This document shows, in pieces, positions 59,696 to 64,000 of a stretch of DNA of 64,000 nucleotides. The notes under the pieces are model-generated. The model was not told where the DNA came from and searched no databases. It was given only the letters and a program-made list of their open reading frames with translations. Each line of letters opens with the position of its first letter. Positions within the stretch are counted from its first letter, which is position 1. Where the stretch lies: NCBI GenBank assembly GCA_024693365.1, contig JAILLF010000060.1, positions 1-64,000 on the forward strand. The letters run 5' to 3'. Source of the DNA: Acetatifactor sp. GTDB lineage: Bacteria > Bacillota > Clostridia > Lachnospirales > Lachnospiraceae. The position numbers and the translations under genes are program-made.

Positions 59696-60994
59696 CTAAA
59701 TCATCTCCGCGACCGGAATGTCACGGTTGCTTTCAATCTTCACGTGAATGCCATCCTTTACGAGCTTCCGGAAGAAATGGCGTTCCACGTCCGCCTCCAC
59801 GATACTGCTGGCAAAATTGATCGTCAGCATGTCCTGGAAACTGATAATTGCACAGTTGGTTCTGGAAGAAAACGGCTGACCCATACAAATGTCAAACCGT
59901 TCAATATAAGGCCGCATGCTCTCATCCACGTAGAGCGCGCCCATGTTTGTCAGCCCTGCCGAGGAGTTATGATCCTGCACCTTAGAATAAAACTGTCTTA
60001 CGACAAAGTCCTTTAAGAACAACGGCACGATGCGAATCAGCGGGTGACTTTGGGTGCGTGCGTTTGTCGTAATGTCGGCGCGAAGGAACTTATCGTTTAC
60101 GTAATATCGCATGTAGTGATGAACCTGCGTTACGATCTCCTCAAACGTATACTCCCCTAGCCTCGGATCTACGCCCGGGTAAACCATGGTGATAAAATTC
60201 CGCAGCGTCTTTGAGGGGAAGAATCTTCTAAGGTTTACGGGCATTGCGATCCTCACGGGACGCAGGTGAAACCTTCGGTCCTCCTCTTGTTTTTTCAGGA
60301 GCGCGTACAAAAGAACGGCATTCAAATATTCAGTAATGCTGGCGCCATATCTCTTTGATGCGGCAACGACTTCCGCCGTCGACATGATCCCGTCAATAAT
60401 GTTTAGCGTATAGAATGGCTCCTTCGTTCCGCGGACGCGATAGGTCTTCTCTCCCGGTCTTGGCGGACAGATCTTGGAGTTTGCATAGCGCATGTATGCG
60501 TCCTCCAATTCCTCCGGATCCGGCTTTGCGTTTACGTCAAGCACAAATCCGCCGTTTTTGATCTCCACGTGTCCCAGAAGCCTTAAATACTCTGCCGTCA
60601 GCGTATGCAGAAGACACATGCCGCCCGTGCCGTCTCCCAGACTGTGATGCGCTTCCAGCGAGATCCTGTTATGATAATAATACACTCGCACAAGATAACG
60701 GTTATTCGCCCGGAAGCTCATGGGCTGACAAGGGTTCTTTACGTCCGGACGCACAAAGGGTCCGGGACGGTCATTCGGTTCTAGGTAACGCCAAAAAAGC
60801 CCCCTTCTGATGGCCGCCTTATAGGTCGGAAACCTGGGGAGCGTCACGTCCAACGCCTGTTGCAAGAGTTCCGGGTTCACTTCCTCCTTGAGTAACACCG
60901 ACAGCCTGTAAACGGAAGAAAAATCCCTTCTCTGCAATGTCGGATATACGATCGCGGAAAGATCCAATTTATACCAATCCCGATGTTCTGGCAC
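59696..60994 (-). CDS. Condensation/acyltransferase-like protein
   Basis: 432 aa. It has the HHxxxDG catalytic motif in EAHHSLGDGTGG near residue 130, and the two-lobed layout of CoA-dependent acyltransferases and condensation domains (alcohol acetyltransferase-like). The donor and acceptor are unknown. The start is GTG at 60994, with AAGGAGG 7 bases upstream. It leads the three-gene cassette with the DUF6320 protein and hydrolase, which suggests synthesis and turnover of an acyl ester at the membrane (inference). Confidence 0.82.
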   Translation of the reverse strand: MPEHRDWYKLDLSAIVYPTLQRRDFSSVYRLSVLLKEEVNPELLQQALDVTLPRFPTYKAAIRRGLFWRYLEPNDRPGPFVRPDVKNPCQPMSFRANNRYLVRVYYYHNRISLEAHHSLGDGTGGMCLLHTLTAEYLRLLGHVEIKNGGFVLDVNAKPDPEELEDAYMRYANSKICPPRPGEKTYRVRGTKEPFYTLNIIDGIMSTAEVVAASKRYGASITEYLNAVLLYALLKKQEEDRRFHLRPVRIAMPVNLRRFFPSKTLRNFITMVYPGVDPRLGEYTFEEIVTQVHHYMRYYVNDKFLRADITTNARTQSHPLIRIVPLFLKDFVVRQFYSKVQDHNSSAGLTNMGALYVDESMRPYIERFDICMGQPFSSRTNCAIISFQDMLTINFASSIVEADVERHFFRKLVKDGIHVKIESNRDIPVAEMI

Positions 60995-61009
60995 GTTACT
61001 GCCTCCTTC

Positions 61010-62803
61010 TTATTGGTAAGATTTCATCAAAATCTGGAGATCCTCTTTCCCTTGATAGGTATGGATCCCAATCTGATAGGCCACCGTGACGGAATACGCT
61101 CCCTGCCCTGCAAAAAGCTTGTCCGCACTGCCCATCCCATATTTATTATCCAGGAAGTTCCGGAATGCGTCAACGTCACCAAAAAAGATGACGGAAAATC
61201 TTGCCCCGGAGGGCACGCGCACCTGGAATCTCCCATATTTTCCTTCTTTTCCCATGCGGCTGCCGGAAAGGAACGAGACGTCACGCTGCACAAACAGAGG
61301 CTTGGGATTCCCGACGCCAAAGGGCTCCAATGCTTCCAGCTGACGTGCAAGCGCAAGGTCAGCATATTCCATTGGCATCTCCGCGTCAACGTGGAGAACT
61401 GGAACAAAATCCTCCTCCGTCAGCTGGCAATTCTCATTCAGGCGCCTTCGGAATTCACCAATGTTTGCTTCTTCCAGAGACAGTCCCGCCGCCATTTTGT
61501 GGCCGCCAAATTTCGTAAGAAGGTTTCCCACTTCCGTCAGCGCCGCATACATGTCATACTTTTCCATGGAGCGCCCGGAACCCTTAACGCCCTCCTCACC
61601 CTTGGTCAGAAGAAACGCAGGCCGTCCATACTGCTCCCGGATTCTGCCCGCGATGATCCCCGCAAGGCTTTCATGCACTTCCGGCAGATAGACCACAAGC
61701 ACCTTATCCCCGGAAAGCCCTTCCTCGCGAATGGTCTTGATTGCAAGATCAATCCCCTGAAGCGTCAGGTTTTTTCTGCTGTCATTTAATTCCTTTAAGT
61801 CCCTGGCCACCATTGCAGCCTCCACGTCGTCCCTGGCGTTCAAGAGCTCCAGGGCGCGCGTCGCCGTATCAAGCCTTCCCGTTGCGTTTAAGCAAGGTCC
61901 AAGCACAAATCCAAGATGGTAAGCCGAAAGATTCCGCTTGTCAATCCCGTTCGCCTCCGTCAGGGCACGTAGCCCCTGATTCTTTGAATTCCGGAGTCTG
62001 CAAAGGCCTTCCTTCACCAGGATCCGGTTTTCATCCTTTAATTCCATGACGTCACAGACAGTGGCAAACGCCGCAAATTCCAGAAATTCTTCCATTGCCG
62101 GGAGAAAGCTCTCAGCACGGAATTGTCCGGCTGCCACAGCATCCTTCGACAAGCGCTCTGCCACTGCCTGCATAAGCTTATATGCCAGGACGCCCCCGCA
62201 GATGCCCGGAAAGGGATAGGAATCCTCTCCCCTTTTCGGGTCTACCACTGCCAGCGCCTTTGGCAGAATTTCTTTCCTTACGCCGTCCGTAATTTCAAAG
62301 GGAACTTCATGATGATCCGTCACGATCACTTCCAGATCCAGACTCTTTGCAAGCTCCACCTGAGAAGCTGCCGCAATACCGTTATCGCATGTGACGATCA
62401 TTTCAATCCCGTCCCGCTTTGCTTCCCTGATCAAATTATCGTTTAATCCATATCCGTCGTGGATGCGGTGCGGAATGGCCGTGTCCACGCAACCTCCAAG
62501 AAGCGAGATGCCTTTGGTGAGGATAAACGCGGAGCAAATGCCGTCCACGTCATAATCTCCGATAACGCGGATCCGTTTCCCGCTTTTTACTGCGGAGAGC
62601 ACGCCGTCCACTGCCAGCTCCATGTCCTTCAACAACCACGGCGAATGACAGTCCTCCAGCGTACCGTTTAGGAATTTGGCCGCCTCCTCCTCGCTCATTA
62701 CGTCCCTGTTACGAATGATGCGCGCCACGACGGGAGCGACGCCAAGCCGCTCTCCCCATGCCTTGAAATCTGCTTTCTTTGCATATACAAACCACTTTTC
62801 CAT
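61010..62803 (-). CDS. recJ: RecJ single-strand DNA exonuclease
   Basis: 597 aa. The DHH domain has VIGDYDVDGICSAFIL, MIVTCDNGIAA and VIVTDHHEVPF, and the DHHA1/OB part has FLLTKGEEGVKGSGRS and KFGGHKMAAGLSL. It degrades single-stranded DNA 5' to 3' in recombination and mismatch repair. TGGAGAG is 7 bases before ATG. Confidence 0.96.
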   Translation of the reverse strand: MEKWFVYAKKADFKAWGERLGVAPVVARIIRNRDVMSEEEAAKFLNGTLEDCHSPWLLKDMELAVDGVLSAVKSGKRIRVIGDYDVDGICSAFILTKGISLLGGCVDTAIPHRIHDGYGLNDNLIREAKRDGIEMIVTCDNGIAAASQVELAKSLDLEVIVTDHHEVPFEITDGVRKEILPKALAVVDPKRGEDSYPFPGICGGVLAYKLMQAVAERLSKDAVAAGQFRAESFLPAMEEFLEFAAFATVCDVMELKDENRILVKEGLCRLRNSKNQGLRALTEANGIDKRNLSAYHLGFVLGPCLNATGRLDTATRALELLNARDDVEAAMVARDLKELNDSRKNLTLQGIDLAIKTIREEGLSGDKVLVVYLPEVHESLAGIIAGRIREQYGRPAFLLTKGEEGVKGSGRSMEKYDMYAALTEVGNLLTKFGGHKMAAGLSLEEANIGEFRRRLNENCQLTEEDFVPVLHVDAEMPMEYADLALARQLEALEPFGVGNPKPLFVQRDVSFLSGSRMGKEGKYGRFQVRVPSGARFSVIFFGDVDAFRNFLDNKYGMGSADKLFAGQGAYSVTVAYQIGIHTYQGKEDLQILMKSYQ

Positions 62804-62831
62804 TCGTATGCTCTCCAGTTACAAGGATGAT

Positions 62832-62860
62832 AAAAGGCTGCCTAACAAAGGCAGCCTTTT
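62832..62860 (-). terminator. Terminator after secDF
   Basis: AAAAGGCTGCCT pairs with AGGCAGCCTTTT around a 5-base loop. It separates secDF from recJ on the minus strand. Confidence 0.9.
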
Positions 62861-62872
62861 GAATGCATAATC

Positions 62873-64000
62873 TTATTTTGCCTTGCCAGGGAATTTCTTG
62901 CGAAGAACAAACCAAAGTCCGCCAACGATACATACGGATGAGTAAGCACCACATATGATACCTACCATCAGAGGCAACGCGAAATCACGGATGCTGGTTA
63001 CGCCCAGCACGTACAGGCAAGCCACCATGACGAAGGTCGTCAGGGAGGTAAAAATGCTTCTGCTCAGGGTCTGGGTGATACTCTTGTTTACCACGTCCTC
63101 AACGGTCTCGTTTTTGCCCTTTTCGTTCATGTTCTCACGAACGCGGTCGAAGATAACGATGGAGGCGTTGATGGAGTAACCGACGATGGTCAGCATGCAG
63201 GCGATAAAGGTGTTGCCCACGGAAACTCTTGCTGCTGCGTAGAAGGCAAGCACTACCAACACGTCATGCATCAAAGCAACAATGCTGCTGACGCCAAAGC
63301 GGATGTCGCTGAAACGTATCCTGATGTAAATCAGCATGCAAACGATGGCAACTACCACTGCGATGATGGTGTCCCTCTTCATCTCGTTACTGATCGTGGA
63401 GCTGATGGTCTCCGTCGTGATCAGGCTTCTGTCAAGGTTAAAGTCATTTACCAGTCTGTCCTCTAACGCTGCTCTCTGATCCAAGCTCAGCGTGTTGGTC
63501 TTAAAGATAACTTCGTTGGAATCCTGCACGGTCTGTACCTGAACGGCGCTTCCGGTCACCTCGGTGATCACGGGAGATACCTTCTTGTCTGCTTCTTCCA
63601 AAGTCATTTTCTCGTTGAAGGTTACCGTCGTTGCGGTACCGCCCTTAAACTCAAGGCTGTAATTCAATGCATCCTTTCCATTGTAGGCATTGATGCCCAT
63701 TATAACAAATCCTGCAACGATCACTGCAATGGAAACGCCAAAGAAAATGCCCTTCTTGCCAAGGAAATTAATGCTCTTTCTGTCCTTGCCAATGCCGTAC
63801 CACTTTGCATCGTGGATGCCGATTGCATACAATGCGTTCATCAAAAGTCTGGTGATGACAAGTGCGGTAAACATGGAAACCACGATACCTAGTGCCAAAG
63901 CCTGTGCAAAACCCTTGATGGAACCAGGTGCAAGGAACATCAAAACGGCTGCCGCGATCAGGGTTGTTACGTTACCGTCAACGATTGCCGAAAGCGCTTT
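62873..64000 (-). CDS. secDF: SecDF protein-export subunit, 5' end cut by window
   Basis: The frame is open across the right edge. Its first visible residues (KALSAIVDGNVTTLIAAA) are the end of the SecD part, and the SecF part follows with a large periplasmic-type domain (EFKGGTATTVTF) and GYSINASIVIFDRVREN, so SecD and SecF are fused as in many Bacillota. It uses ion flow to help SecYEG export proteins. The SecD motif here is D-G-N rather than D-A-N. The 376 codons seen are the C-terminal half. Confidence 0.95.
   Translation of the reverse strand, partial: KALSAIVDGNVTTLIAAAVLMFLAPGSIKGFAQALALGIVVSMFTALVITRLLMNALYAIGIHDAKWYGIGKDRKSINFLGKKGIFFGVSIAVIVAGFVIMGINAYNGKDALNYSLEFKGGTATTVTFNEKMTLEEADKKVSPVITEVTGSAVQVQTVQDSNEVIFKTNTLSLDQRAALEDRLVNDFNLDRSLITTETISSTISNEMKRDTIIAVVVAIVCMLIYIRIRFSDIRFGVSSIVALMHDVLVVLAFYAAARVSVGNTFIACMLTIVGYSINASIVIFDRVRENMNEKGKNETVEDVVNKSITQTLSRSIFTSLTTFVMVACLYVLGVTSIRDFALPLMVGIICGAYSSVCIVGGLWFVLRKKFPGKAK

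Overview
The window looks like a chromosomal segment of a Lachnospiraceae-type member of Clostridia. Reasons: Bacillota-style Shine-Dalgarno sites (AGGAGG/GGAGG) before most genes, sigma-A-like promoters, a YbiT-type ABC-F protein, DUF815 ATPase, TGS-uridine kinase fusion, a dgt-dnaG-rpoD-trmK run, class A RNase P RNA, and moderate GC. All calls were made by reading the sequence; no database search was run. Most genes lie on the minus strand.

Layout. 1-2.7 kb: an ABC-F ATPase whose codon usage changes abruptly near base 950, then a PHP phosphoesterase. 2.7-8.8 kb: an accessory module with a SipW-like peptidase, a PqqD-HPrK fusion, an ABC exporter, a 150-aa protein with a RiPP-like N-terminal leader, a two-component system and a stand-alone PqqD protein. 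8.8-28.1 kb: a long exopolysaccharide operon holding a GT2-nucleotidyltransferase fusion, a flippase, several glycosyltransferases, DUF2304 and DUF4832 proteins, and a recognisable Gram-positive Pel core (PelG, PelF, DUF2194, a GT-C-like membrane protein, PelE-like, and an SDR-PelD fusion that keeps a c-di-GMP I-site). A third PqqD protein heads this operon. 28.2-37.7 kb: housekeeping genes (Maf-HAD fusion, polyphosphate kinase, Ppx/GppA-HD, DUF815 ATPase, PheA, ArsR, ApbE). 37.6-38.6 kb: NusG-II and Gx transporter, divergent from apbE. 38.7-42.7 kb: a folate operon (folC, folE, an HD protein, folP, folB-folK fusion). 42.8-46.3 kb: PH-domain protein, nitroreductase, pyrBI, CmpB-like membrane protein. 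46.3-51.1 kb: YlmH, a frameshifted ZIP metal transporter, two COG0523-type GTPases (one with a striking His/Asp region) and a lipoprotein protease. 51.2-51.5 kb: rnpB. 51.6-58 kb: uridine-kinase-like protein, trmK, rpoD, dnaG, dgt. 58-61 kb: alpha/beta hydrolase, DUF6320 and acyltransferase cassette. 61-64 kb: recJ and the 3' part of secDF, cut by the window edge.

The most interesting part is 2.7-28.1 kb. Three leader-binding (PqqD-like) proteins, an HPrK-like kinase fused to one of them, a nucleotidyltransferase fused to a glycosyltransferase, an exporter, a signal-peptidase-like protease and one leader-bearing secreted protein sit with a Pel-type polysaccharide operon. My inference is a secreted protein that is recognised through its leader, modified, exported and cleaved, with its production tied to exopolysaccharide (biofilm) assembly. 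I do not recognise this combination as a described system. No stretch over 300 bases lacks a gene; shorter gaps hold the promoters and terminators listed.
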